Source of the DNA: Aliarcobacter cryaerophilus
Lineage (GTDB): Bacteria; Campylobacterota; Campylobacteria; Campylobacterales; Arcobacteraceae
NCBI RefSeq assembly: GCF_014352935.1
Contig: NZ_CP060694.1
Location: 1,488,001-1,552,000, forward strand
Direction: 5' to 3'
Length of the DNA stretch: 64,000 bases
Shown here: positions 54,381-63,204 of the stretch, piece by piece
Numbering within the stretch: the stretch's first letter is position 1
Layout of the letters: the number at the start of each line of letters is the position of its first letter
The notes under the pieces: model-generated
Databases searched by the model: none
What the model saw: only the letters and a program-made list of their open reading frames with translations
What the model was told of the DNA's origin: nothing
Program-made: the position numbers and the translations under genes

Positions 54381-55280
54381 ATGTTAAAAAATAAAATTTC
54401 ACCTCAGAAAAAAGCAACAATAATATCTTCAAGTGTTGCAGCAATTTTGACTTTAATTAAGCTTGCTTTAGGAATTATTAGTGGTTCTGTTGCTGTTTTG
54501 GCTTCTGCTATTGATTCTGTTTTAGATATGTTTGTCTCAATTTTTAACTACTTTGCAATTTTAAATTCAGAAAAGCCAGCTGATAAAAAATTCAACTATG
54601 GAAGAGGTAAAATAGAGGCTTTAGCTCTATTTGTTGAAGGTATTGTAATAACAATTTCTGGTTTATATTTACTTTATGAAGCTATAAAAAAAGCCTTATA
54701 CAATGAGACTTCTTCATATCTTGATATATCTATTTATGTTATGATAATTTCATTAGTAATAACAATATCTTTAGTTATTTACCTAAATAGCGTTGCAAAA
54801 AAAACAAACTCTATGGTAATAAAAGCTGATGCCTTGCATTATAAAACAGATGTTTTAAGTAATCTTGCAGTTTTATGCTCTTTGATTTTAGTTCATTTTA
54901 CAAGTATAGAGATATTTGATGTAATTATAGGGGTTATAATAGCTTTTTATATTATCTATTCAGCATTTTCAATTATAAAAAAAGGTGTTTTAGTTTTACT
55001 TGATGCTTCTATTGATGATGATTTGGTTTTAAAAATAGAAGATATCTTAAAGAGTAATACAAATTTAAGTAACTTCCATTTATTAAAAACAAGAGAAGCT
55101 GCAAATAGAACATTTGTTGAAGTTCATATAGTTTTTAATACTCAACAAATTACTCTTATGGAAGCACATAAAATATGTGACAATATAGAAGATCGTATAA
55201 AGCTTATTGATAAAGATAGAAATTGGATTGTAAATATTCATCTTGACCCATATGATGACTATTTAAAAGATGAAATGTAG
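54381..55280 (+). CDS. Cation diffusion facilitator family transporter
   Basis: 299 residues from the ATG two bases after the pdxH stop; a start 30 bp earlier inside pdxH is possible, but its extra residues are just read-over of the pdxH end. Six helices. Metal-site motifs are VLASAIDSVLDMFVSIF (D-x-x-x-D) and IKADALHYKTDVLSNLAVL (H-x-x-x-D), followed by a cytoplasmic ferredoxin-like domain (FVEVHIVFNTQQITLMEAH). It exports Zn2+, Fe2+ or Mn2+ in exchange for protons; the FieF-like D-D/H-D set fits iron/zinc. Metal unproven. Confidence 0.9.
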   Translation: MLKNKISPQKKATIISSSVAAILTLIKLALGIISGSVAVLASAIDSVLDMFVSIFNYFAILNSEKPADKKFNYGRGKIEALALFVEGIVITISGLYLLYEAIKKALYNETSSYLDISIYVMIISLVITISLVIYLNSVAKKTNSMVIKADALHYKTDVLSNLAVLCSLILVHFTSIEIFDVIIGVIIAFYIIYSAFSIIKKGVLVLLDASIDDDLVLKIEDILKSNTNLSNFHLLKTREAANRTFVEVHIVFNTQQITLMEAHKICDNIEDRIKLIDKDRNWIVNIHLDPYDDYLKDEM

Positions 55281-55306
55281 ATAAAATTTATTTTATTAAA
55301 CTATAT

Positions 55307-55348
55307 AAAATACAATAGAAGTTTTAGAAGAACTCTATTGTATTTTTT
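55307..55348. terminator. Bidirectional terminator between CDF and GGDEF genes
   Basis: A stem of AAAATACAATAG / CTATTGTATTTT, extended by AGTT/AACT past a single bulge, with T-rich ends on both strands. It overlaps the last codons of the GGDEF gene. Confidence 0.8.
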
Positions 55349-57459
55349 CCTTGTTTTTTTGCACTATACATTGCTGTATCAGCTTGTTTTATTATATCTT
55401 GAACACTAACACTTGAATCACTAAATAGTGTAATTCCAATACTAGGTGTTGAAACATTTACATGTCCTTGTATATGAGTTATGCTATTTAATGCATCTTT
55501 TATCTTCTCTGCTAAAAAATTTATATTTCTTCTAGCATCTGCTATATTATTTCCTAAATTATCTAGTAACACTATAAACTCATCGCCACCAATTCTAGAA
55601 ACTGTATCTTCTTCTCTTACACACTCTTTTAATTTTTTAGCAACTGTAATTAAAAGGACATCTCCAATATCGTGTCCTAAAGTATCATTTACCTCTTTAA
55701 AATTATCCAAATCTATAAAAATAAGACCACCAAAAATATTATGTCTTACTGTTTTTGTAATTGCTCTTTCTATTCTATCTGTTAAAAGGAGTCTATTAGG
55801 AAGTCCAGTTAAATTATCATGAGTTGCTTGATACTCTAAAATTTTCTCTTTATCTTTTTGCTCACTAATATCCATATAATGAGCAAGATAATTTGTTATG
55901 TTGTCATTCTCATCTCTTATTACAGAGATTGTTGCTCTTAAAGCAATAATCTCTCCATTTGATTTTCTATTATATAAATCACCTGTCCAAGTCCCATTTA
56001 TTTTTAAATCATTCCACAATTTATCTATTAAAGCTTTATCTTGATGAGCTGTTTTAAAAATTCGTGGATTTTGCCCCAATAACTCATCTTTTGAATAAGA
56101 CAAAATTTTACAAAATGCTTGATTTACCTTTATTATTATATTTTTATCATCAGTAATTAGCATAGGAGAAGATGAATCAAAAGCATAAGATGAAAGTTTT
56201 AACTCATTATCTTGCTTCATTCTTCTATCTTCATAATCAATTTTTTCTAAACAGTTTGTAATATCAAGAACTAGCTTATCAAAAAGTATCTCAGCTTCAC
56301 TATCAAAAAAGTCTAATTCATTTGAATATAAAATTAATACAGCAACAACTTTATTAAATTTTTTTATTGGGAAAGTTGCCATTGAATTTATATGAAGCTC
56401 ATTTGCCTTATTGTAAAAAACTGATACATTTTCAGCTTTAAAATCATTTATTACAATATTAGACTCTCTTTTTATTGTTTTTGATATTATATTTTCTTGT
56501 GAAAAATCTGCAAATTTATCTGCGTGTTTTATTATAATATCTTTATATTCAGATTTTTTAGCAATAATTTGTCTATTTTCTAAATCATAAATAAAATTAA
56601 AAGTAAGACTCTTACTATCTCCTAAAAGTTCACTAATATCAAAATATAAATCATCTTTATTTAATGTCTTTGATAAAAACTTATTTGTATGATTCAGAAG
56701 TTCATAAATATTTTTATGTTTTTGTATCTTTGAAAAAGACTCTTGTTCTTCAAAAATTATTCTTCTTAAAATAAAAAATAGTGGTAGTAAAGTAAAAATA
56801 CAGAAGAAAAAGAAAAGATAACTCAAAATTTTCTCAAATTTAACTTTTTCTTCAATCTCTTTTAGTTCTGTTGATAAAGAGTAAAGTGTAAAATTAAAAC
56901 TATTTGATAGTTTCTCAATACTATTTTTACCAACAATAATATCTTCTAATTTCAAAAGTTCTTGCTGAAAATTACTACTTTGTATCTTAAATTTTAATAA
57001 AAAAAGAGTATCTACTAAAGAGTTATGGATATCATTATAATATTTTTTTATACTGTTGTCATCTATTTCATCTTTTAAAACTTTTTTTCTAAACTCTTCA
57101 AGACTAAAAAAAGATAATTTTAGAGTTGATAAATAATCTTTCCATTCAGATTTCCATGGTAAAGTATCAATTAAACTATTAAATTTAATTATTTTTTGAT
57201 TTGTGCTATTTTGTTGCTCAAGCAAAGCATCCAATTTTGAAGAATCTTTAATAAAATCAAGAGATAAAATTTTCTCTTTTTCTAAAGATAAAATAACATT
57301 TTGTGCCTCTTTTAAGTAATCAATTCTAATTTCATTTTTTTTAAAATCATTTAAAGTATCAACTTTTTCCATTACTGTAATAAAACTAAAATACAAAATC
57401 CCAAGCACTGGAATAGTAAAGATTAGGACTATTTTTGAAAATAAACTATTTTTAAACAC
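55324..57459 (-). CDS. Membrane diguanylate cyclase (GAF-PAS-GGDEF)
   Basis: 711 residues. Membrane helices near 8-28 and 212-235 enclose a ~180-residue helical periplasmic sensor. Then comes a GAF-like domain (about 245-400), PAS (about 420-540; MLITDDKNIIIKVNQAF and GTWTGDLYNRKSNGE), and GGDEF with an intact site (VSRIGGDEFIVLLDN) preceded at the right distance by REED, an RxxD product-inhibition site. It should synthesise c-di-GMP in response to an unknown signal. Confidence 0.93.
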   Translation of the reverse strand: MFKNSLFSKIVLIFTIPVLGILYFSFITVMEKVDTLNDFKKNEIRIDYLKEAQNVILSLEKEKILSLDFIKDSSKLDALLEQQNSTNQKIIKFNSLIDTLPWKSEWKDYLSTLKLSFFSLEEFRKKVLKDEIDDNSIKKYYNDIHNSLVDTLFLLKFKIQSSNFQQELLKLEDIIVGKNSIEKLSNSFNFTLYSLSTELKEIEEKVKFEKILSYLFFFFCIFTLLPLFFILRRIIFEEQESFSKIQKHKNIYELLNHTNKFLSKTLNKDDLYFDISELLGDSKSLTFNFIYDLENRQIIAKKSEYKDIIIKHADKFADFSQENIISKTIKRESNIVINDFKAENVSVFYNKANELHINSMATFPIKKFNKVVAVLILYSNELDFFDSEAEILFDKLVLDITNCLEKIDYEDRRMKQDNELKLSSYAFDSSSPMLITDDKNIIIKVNQAFCKILSYSKDELLGQNPRIFKTAHQDKALIDKLWNDLKINGTWTGDLYNRKSNGEIIALRATISVIRDENDNITNYLAHYMDISEQKDKEKILEYQATHDNLTGLPNRLLLTDRIERAITKTVRHNIFGGLIFIDLDNFKEVNDTLGHDIGDVLLITVAKKLKECVREEDTVSRIGGDEFIVLLDNLGNNIADARRNINFLAEKIKDALNSITHIQGHVNVSTPSIGITLFSDSSVSVQDIIKQADTAMYSAKKQGKNTIEFF

Positions 57460-57512
57460 TAACCTCTCCTTTTAAATGTATTATATTTTTAGATATTATC
57501 ATATTTCTTTTA

Positions 57513-58880
57513 TTATTTTTCATAAGCTCTATAAAATTTACCCTTTATTTTTGTATTTTGTAACTTTTCTAAAACAAAAGGTAGTTTTTCTTTTTTTATT
57601 GCTACATATGAACAAAAATCAAATAAATCAATTGTTCCAATATCTTCTTTATCTAAACCAATTCCAGCTGTTAAAGCTCCTAAAATATCACCTTTTCTCA
57701 ATTTTTGTTTTTTACCACCATTTATAAAAATTGACCTAAAGATAGAATCAATTTCAAAATTATTATCAAAAACAATCTCTTTTTCATCTTCAAATACAAT
57801 ATCAGGAAAATGCTCTTTTATCTCTAAGGCACTTTTGGCTTCATTTGGTAAAACAAAAGTAATAGCAACTCCACCTTTTCCAGCACGTGCAGTTCTTCCA
57901 ATACGATGAGTATGTATTTTGTAGTTTAAAGCTAAATCATAGTTTATTACTAAATCTATATTATTTATATCAATTCCCCTACTTGCAACATCACTTGCTA
58001 TTAAAACTGGATAACTTTTATTTGAAAATATAGTAAGAGTTTCATCCCTCTCTTTTTGGTCTAAATCACTATGAAGCGTAATTGCATCTATATCTCTTTC
58101 AAAAAGTGAATCTGCTAACTCTTCACAAGTTACCCTTTGATTACAAAAAATTATTGTGCTATTTGCTTGATACTTTTTTATCAATTTTTCTATTAAATTA
58201 TCTTTTAAATCTCTTGAATTTACTTCATAAAAAACTTGTTTTATAATATTTTGTTCTTCATCTTCAACTTCAATATTAACTGGATTATTTAAAAACTCTA
58301 AAGCTAAATTTTTAATCTCATTTGAAAATGTTGCAGAAAAAAGAAGAGTTTGTCTTTGTTTTGGTAAAAGTGAAGATACTTTTGAAATATCATCAAAAAA
58401 TCCCATATCTAACATTTTATCTGCTTCATCTAAAACAAAAGTATTTATATTTTCTAGTTTTAAATTTCCTTCATTTATATGCTTCAATACTCTTCCAGCA
58501 GTTCCTACAACAATATGAGCTTCATGACTCAAGGAAACAACTTGTGGTTTATAAGGAACTCCTCCACATAGTGTTAATACTTTTATATTTGGTGTAGATC
58601 TTAGAACTTCTCTAATAGTTTGAGCTATTTGAGTTGCTAACTCTCTTGTTGGAGCTAAAATCAAAGATTGAACTCTATATTTTTTCTTATCTAAGTTATT
58701 TATAATTGGTAAACAAAAAGCTAAAGTTTTCCCACTTCCTGTTTTTGCTCGAGCTATAATATCTTTTTTTTCTAAGCTATATTTTAAACTATTTTCTTGA
58801 ATAGGAGTTAATGTTTTATATCCTAAACTTTCAAGATTTTCTATTAAATTTTTTTCTAAATTTAAATCTCTAAATATCAT
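57513..58880 (-). CDS. dbpA: DEAD-box RNA helicase DbpA
   Basis: 455 residues. The helicase core has the Q motif GYKTLTPIQENSL, ARAKTGSGKTLAF (motif I), APTRELATQ, VLDEADKMLDMGF (DEAD), LFSATF (SAT) and THRIGRTARAGKGG (motif VI). A short C-terminal DbpA-type RNA-binding domain follows (RKGDILGALTAGIGLDKEDI), which binds 23S rRNA hairpin 92 in the family. Overlaps the dedA-like gene by 11 bp. Confidence 0.94.
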   Translation of the reverse strand: MIFRDLNLEKNLIENLESLGYKTLTPIQENSLKYSLEKKDIIARAKTGSGKTLAFCLPIINNLDKKKYRVQSLILAPTRELATQIAQTIREVLRSTPNIKVLTLCGGVPYKPQVVSLSHEAHIVVGTAGRVLKHINEGNLKLENINTFVLDEADKMLDMGFFDDISKVSSLLPKQRQTLLFSATFSNEIKNLALEFLNNPVNIEVEDEEQNIIKQVFYEVNSRDLKDNLIEKLIKKYQANSTIIFCNQRVTCEELADSLFERDIDAITLHSDLDQKERDETLTIFSNKSYPVLIASDVASRGIDINNIDLVINYDLALNYKIHTHRIGRTARAGKGGVAITFVLPNEAKSALEIKEHFPDIVFEDEKEIVFDNNFEIDSIFRSIFINGGKKQKLRKGDILGALTAGIGLDKEDIGTIDLFDFCSYVAIKKEKLPFVLEKLQNTKIKGKFYRAYEK

Positions 58881-59430
58881 TTTTGTTAATCTTTCTTCTC
58901 TTTTTTGGTCTAAAACTAATAATCAAAATAGTAAGTACAATAATAACTGTAAAAAGACCAACATATTTAAAATTATCAGCATACTCAAGTAAAAATGAAC
59001 CTGCAATATAACTAGCATATCCTATAACACAAGCCCATAAAATAGAAGCTATTGAGTTAATAACAGTAAATTTAAATGAACTATAATCAGACAAACCCAT
59101 AACAAGAGGAACTAAAGTTTTAATTCCATAAATATATTTTTGAATAATTATTACAAAAAAGCCGTATTTTCTAAATAAAAGTTGTACAAGTGCAACTTTT
59201 CTTTTATGATTATTCATCATATTTTGTGCATAATTTTTATTATTTTTTGCCATAAAAAACAGAAACTGACTACCAACAATATTTGCAACTGCAGCAACAA
59301 TAACTGTAATATAAATATTTAAAGTACCATCAAATGAAAAAGCTCCAGCAATTGCAAGAGCCAAAAAACCACCACCAAATGAATATAAAAAAAGAGCTAT
59401 ATAGCCCCAATCTTGAATAAACTGTTCCAT
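58870..59430 (-). CDS. DedA-family (VTT domain) membrane protein, second copy
   Basis: 186 residues with GYIALFLYSFGGGFLALAIA and VGSQFLFFMAKNN, then GFFVIIIQKYIYGIKTLVPL, the VTT-domain segment corresponding to the RYMYGMRTIIPI of the homologue at 20508. A paralogue of that protein but shorter. It probably moves lipid-linked substrates in the inner membrane. Starts a dedA-dbpA pair. Confidence 0.86.
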   Translation of the reverse strand: MEQFIQDWGYIALFLYSFGGGFLALAIAGAFSFDGTLNIYITVIVAAVANIVGSQFLFFMAKNNKNYAQNMMNNHKRKVALVQLLFRKYGFFVIIIQKYIYGIKTLVPLVMGLSDYSSFKFTVINSIASILWACVIGYASYIAGSFLLEYADNFKYVGLFTVIIVLTILIISFRPKKRRKINKNDI

Positions 59431-59543
59431 AACTTTCCTATGTTTTACTAATTTTTTATTTTATCTAAATCTTGTTTGATTATAGCTATAATCTAAATTT
59501 AGTATAAATTTTATACAATAAAAAAATTTATTTAGGAGACTTT

Positions 59544-60329
59544 ATGAAAAAAACAGTTTTGCTGTCATCAATCTTATTAACATCTATTTTTGCTTTTGAC
59601 TTAAAGAGTATTGCAACAGAAGTTGGAAAAAATATACCTTCAACTACTAATCAATCACAAAATAAATCAAACTTAGACAATAGTACAATTTCTAGCGGTT
59701 TAAAAGAGGCTTTAAAAAGTGGTGTAACATTTGCTACAACTCAACTTGGAAAAAAAGATGGTTATTTAAACAATAAAGATGTAAGAATTCCTCTTCCTCC
59801 TAATCTAGCAAATGCTGAAACTCTTATAAGAAAAGCTGGTGGAGATAAAATGGCTGATGATTTAATTAAATCTATGAACAGTGCTGCATCGCAAGCTGCT
59901 CCAAAAACTGCTGATATTTTTATGGATGCTATTTCAAAAATGAGTTTAACTGATGCACAAAAAATTCTAAATAGTGGAGAAAATGGAGCAACAGATTATT
60001 TCAAAAAAAATACAACAGACTCTTTGAAAAAAATGATTAAACCAATTATTCAATCTAGTATGAAAGATAACAATGTTGCACAATATTACGATATGGCAAA
60101 CAGTTTTTATCAATCAAGTGCAAAAACACTATTAAATAATAGTGCTATTTCAGGTTTAGCAAAAAATTTAGGAGTAAATACAGATAACTCTAGTGATAGT
60201 TTAGATGATTTTGTTACACAAAAGGCTATTGATGGTCTTTTTACTATGATAGGTGAAAAAGAGGCTGGTATTAGAGCAAATCCTATTGAACAAACTAGTT
60301 CAATTTTAAAACAGGTATTTGGAAAATAG
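59544..60329 (+). CDS. DUF4197 family periplasmic protein
   Basis: 261 residues with a signal peptide (TVLLSSILLTSIFA, mature from about FDLKSI). It matches the DUF4197 family: SGLKEALKSGVTFATTQLGK, VRIPLPPNLANAETLIRKAG, AAPKTADIFMDAISKMSLTD, FKKNTTDSLKKMIKPII and DGLFTMIGEKEAGIRANP. Family function is unknown. TTTAGGAGAC ribosome site; a terminator follows the stop. Confidence 0.88.
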   Translation: MKKTVLLSSILLTSIFAFDLKSIATEVGKNIPSTTNQSQNKSNLDNSTISSGLKEALKSGVTFATTQLGKKDGYLNNKDVRIPLPPNLANAETLIRKAGGDKMADDLIKSMNSAASQAAPKTADIFMDAISKMSLTDAQKILNSGENGATDYFKKNTTDSLKKMIKPIIQSSMKDNNVAQYYDMANSFYQSSAKTLLNNSAISGLAKNLGVNTDNSSDSLDDFVTQKAIDGLFTMIGEKEAGIRANPIEQTSSILKQVFGK

Positions 60330-60335
60330 AATATA

Positions 60336-60383
60336 TTTAAACTAGCAAAAGTTATTCAAAATTTAACTTGAAGCTAGTTTAAA
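60336..60383. terminator. Bidirectional terminator after the DUF4197 gene
   Basis: TTTAAACTAGC / GCTAGTTTAAA (11 bp) encloses an inner AAGTTA / TAACTT stem. It overlaps the end of the minus-strand neighbour. Confidence 0.7.
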
Positions 60384-60944
60384 ATAGTTGTTTAAAGCAT
60401 TCTTTTTTACTAAACTAATATTTAAATCAAAATGATTATTTTCATTTTTCTCAAAATTACAATTATATGATTTTTCAAAATTTCTTAAAAGATTTTCATA
60501 TAATTCACCTTTTGTATCAACTATAAAAATCTCTTTGTTCATTTCATAAATGTAGATTAAATATAGATTAAACTCATTGTTTACTCTATAAATATTAAAC
60601 TCATAATGAGTATGGCTTTTTTTCTCTAAATTTTCAAAACTATATACTTTTAGTTCATCTTTTAGAATATTTAAAAAATATGAAAATGGTTGTGAATTCC
60701 ACATAACATCATTTAAAGTATGAATATATTCTAGAAAAATATTGTTTGCTTTTAGTGTATAAGCTTCGTAAACATAAGGGTCATGCCTTACTTTTATAAC
60801 AATATTATAAAGTGTATATTTATAATAACTATCTGTAGAGATTTTAAATTTTAAATCATTTTCTTCAACACTAAAATATGGTATAGATAGTTTTGTAACT
60901 TTTTTAAAAATAAATTTAAAAAGGTCAAATATAGTACGAAACAT
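60363..60944 (-). CDS. Protein of unknown function
   Basis: 193 residues, rich in Phe, Tyr and Asn, no signal peptide or membrane helix. Stretches such as YTLYNIVIKVRHDPYVYEAY and FNIYRVNNEFNLYLIYIYEM suggest a beta-rich fold. I recognise no family. Located between two terminators, so probably monocistronic. Confidence 0.65.
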   Translation of the reverse strand: MFRTIFDLFKFIFKKVTKLSIPYFSVEENDLKFKISTDSYYKYTLYNIVIKVRHDPYVYEAYTLKANNIFLEYIHTLNDVMWNSQPFSYFLNILKDELKVYSFENLEKKSHTHYEFNIYRVNNEFNLYLIYIYEMNKEIFIVDTKGELYENLLRNFEKSYNCNFEKNENNHFDLNISLVKKNALNNYFKLASS

Positions 60945-61023
60945 ATTTTTAGCTCCTGATGATTTTTGTAACTTTAGCTAAAAATAGAGTATTGTGCAAG
61001 TATTGTTTTGTTTATATTTTAAT

Positions 61024-61050
61024 AAAAAATCCAGAAAAATCTGGACTTTT
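61024..61050 (-). terminator. Terminator of htpG
   Basis: On the minus strand AAAAAG-TCCAGA-TTTT-TCTGGA-TTTTTT, a 6-bp GC-containing stem with T-run, three bases after the htpG stop. Confidence 0.85.
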
Positions 61051-61053
61051 TAT

Positions 61054-62961
61054 TTACATAGCAAGAGATGTTATTTTTGTAAGTCTTTTTGCAAATGCAA
61101 CTTTATCACTTACATCTACACCTTCACTAATTTTTGCAAGGTCAAGTAAAATCCAAGATACATCTTCTATTAATTCATCATTTGTTGAAGATTGAAGTTT
61201 TTTTACTATTTCGTGATTTGGATTAATCTCTAAAATAGGTTTGATTTCTGGTGCTTCTTGTCCCATTGCTCTAAACATATGAGCCATTGCGGCCATTTGT
61301 GCATCCCCAGCATCTTTTGTAATACAAGAAGCAAAACTATCAAGTCTAGAAGTAATTTTTACATCTTTAACTTCGCTACCTAGTTTATCTTTTATTTTTG
61401 AAACTATATCTTTAAACTCTTCTTCTATTTTTTGTTTCTCTTCTTCATTTACTTCAACTTTTGGAGCTTGTGCTGTTGTAATATCAGTAAATTGCCACTC
61501 TTTAAATGCACCAATTGTTGGTGTTATAATCTCATCTATCTCTTTATCATCTAAAATTAAAACTTCGATATTGTTTTTCTTATAACTTTCAAGTAATGGA
61601 GAGTTTCTTAATACTTTTTCATTATCACCAACAATATAGTAAATAGCTTTTTGTTCACTATTTGCTCTTTGTTTATAATCTTCAAGAGAAGTTAATTTTT
61701 TCTCATCAGCAGTAGATTTGTATCTTAAAAGCTCTAAGATTGACTCTTTATTTGTATAATCTTGATAAACTCCCTCTTTTAAAGCACGATTATATTGAGA
61801 GATAAATTGTGAGTATTTCTCTTCATCTTTTGATAATTTTTTAATCTCACTTAAAATCTTTTTAACACTACTTTGTTTGATATTTGCTAAGATTCTATTC
61901 TCTTGTAAAATCTCACGGCTAACATTTAGAGGTAAATCTTCACTATCAATAATCCCTCTTACAAATCTTAAGTAAGTTGGTAATAGTTCTCTATCATCAT
62001 CTGTTATAAATACTCTTTTTACATATAGTTTAATTCCACTTTGATAATCTGCTCTATACATATCCATTGGAGCAATTTTAGGAATGTAAAATAGTGTTGT
62101 ATATTCGTTTACCCCTTCAGTTTTTGTATGTATTGTAAGAAGTGGATCTGAACTATCTTGAGAAATTGATTTATAGAAGTTATTATAATCTTCTTGTTTT
62201 AATTTAGCTTTTGCTTGAGTCCAAAGTGCTGTTGCTGCATTTATTTGCTCATGTTTTCTCTCAGTTTTTTTAACTGCTTCTTTTCCTGCTTTTTTATCCT
62301 CTTCACTTAACTCTTCTGTCACTTCTTCGTCATAATTTAAGAAAATTGGATAAGCAATATGATTTGAATATTTTTCAACTATATTTTTAATTCTATATTT
62401 ACTTGCAAACTCACTTACCTCATCATCTTTTAATTTGATATAAATAACTGTTCCATTTGTCTCTTTTGTACAAGGTGCTAAATCAAACTCTCCAGTTCCA
62501 GTTGAACTCCATTTATAAGCTGTATCTTCTCCAGCTTTTTTAGAGATTACATCAACTTTTTCTGCAACCATAAATACAGAATAAAATCCAACCCCAAATT
62601 GACCAATTAAGTTTGAATCTTTTTTTGCATCACCTGTTAGTGCTTCAACAAAAGATTTAGTTCCAGATTTTGCAATAGTACCAATAGAGTTTATCATATC
62701 CTCTTCATTCATACCAATACCATTATCCACAATAGTTAAAGATTTATCTTTTTCATCAAAAGATATATTAATTTCACCTTTCCAAGAAGCAAAGCTCTCT
62801 TTTAATTTATCATCTGTAAGTCTTAAATAATTTAACTTATCAATAGCATCGCTTGAGTTTGATACAAGCTCTCTTATAAAAATCTCTTTATTTGAGTATA
62901 AAGAGTGTGTCATTAGGTGAAGTAGTTGCCCTACTTCTGTTTGAAATTGATGTTTTGCCAT
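61054..62961 (-). CDS. htpG: Molecular chaperone HtpG (Hsp90)
   Basis: 635 residues, normal for bacterial Hsp90. The N-terminal GHKL ATPase has HLMTHSLYSNKEIFIRELVS, NSSDAIDKL, VDNGIGMNEEDMI and FGVGFYSVFMVA. A middle domain (RVFITDDDRELLPTYLRFVR, DSEDLPLNVSREILQ) and a C-terminal dimerisation domain with AQMAAMAHMFRAMG follow. A charged linker (EEVTEELSEEDKKAGKEAVK) is present. AAGGAG ribosome site. Heat-shock control is indicated by a CIRCE element about 95 bp upstream. Confidence 0.97.
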   Translation of the reverse strand: MAKHQFQTEVGQLLHLMTHSLYSNKEIFIRELVSNSSDAIDKLNYLRLTDDKLKESFASWKGEINISFDEKDKSLTIVDNGIGMNEEDMINSIGTIAKSGTKSFVEALTGDAKKDSNLIGQFGVGFYSVFMVAEKVDVISKKAGEDTAYKWSSTGTGEFDLAPCTKETNGTVIYIKLKDDEVSEFASKYRIKNIVEKYSNHIAYPIFLNYDEEVTEELSEEDKKAGKEAVKKTERKHEQINAATALWTQAKAKLKQEDYNNFYKSISQDSSDPLLTIHTKTEGVNEYTTLFYIPKIAPMDMYRADYQSGIKLYVKRVFITDDDRELLPTYLRFVRGIIDSEDLPLNVSREILQENRILANIKQSSVKKILSEIKKLSKDEEKYSQFISQYNRALKEGVYQDYTNKESILELLRYKSTADEKKLTSLEDYKQRANSEQKAIYYIVGDNEKVLRNSPLLESYKKNNIEVLILDDKEIDEIITPTIGAFKEWQFTDITTAQAPKVEVNEEEKQKIEEEFKDIVSKIKDKLGSEVKDVKITSRLDSFASCITKDAGDAQMAAMAHMFRAMGQEAPEIKPILEINPNHEIVKKLQSSTNDELIEDVSWILLDLAKISEGVDVSDKVAFAKRLTKITSLAM

Positions 62962-63056
62962 AAAAAATCTCCTTTTTTATATATTATAAATTTTTAAATT
63001 TTCAAAAAGGAATTTTATCAAACCTTTATTAAACTTGGCTAAAGTTTTTTATTTTT

Positions 63057-63083
63057 TTAGCACTATTATATATTGAGTGCTAA
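63057..63083. promoter_or_regulatory. CIRCE operator (HrcA binding site) upstream of htpG
   Basis: TTAGCACTA, nine bases, GAGTGCTAA. This matches the CIRCE consensus TTAGCACTC-N9-GAGTGCTAA with a single mismatch. The minus-strand TATAAT at 63065-63070 lies mostly in the spacer and fits as the htpG -10 box, so HrcA binding would cover the promoter directly. Confidence 0.85.
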
Positions 63084-63204
63084 AATAAAATTTTCTTAAG
63101 TTTTATTTATACTCTTATTTATAGTTTTATATTATATTTATAATAATTCATATAGAATAAAAACTTTATTTTTAAATTGAAAAAATAATTCTTTAGGAGA
63201 GATT

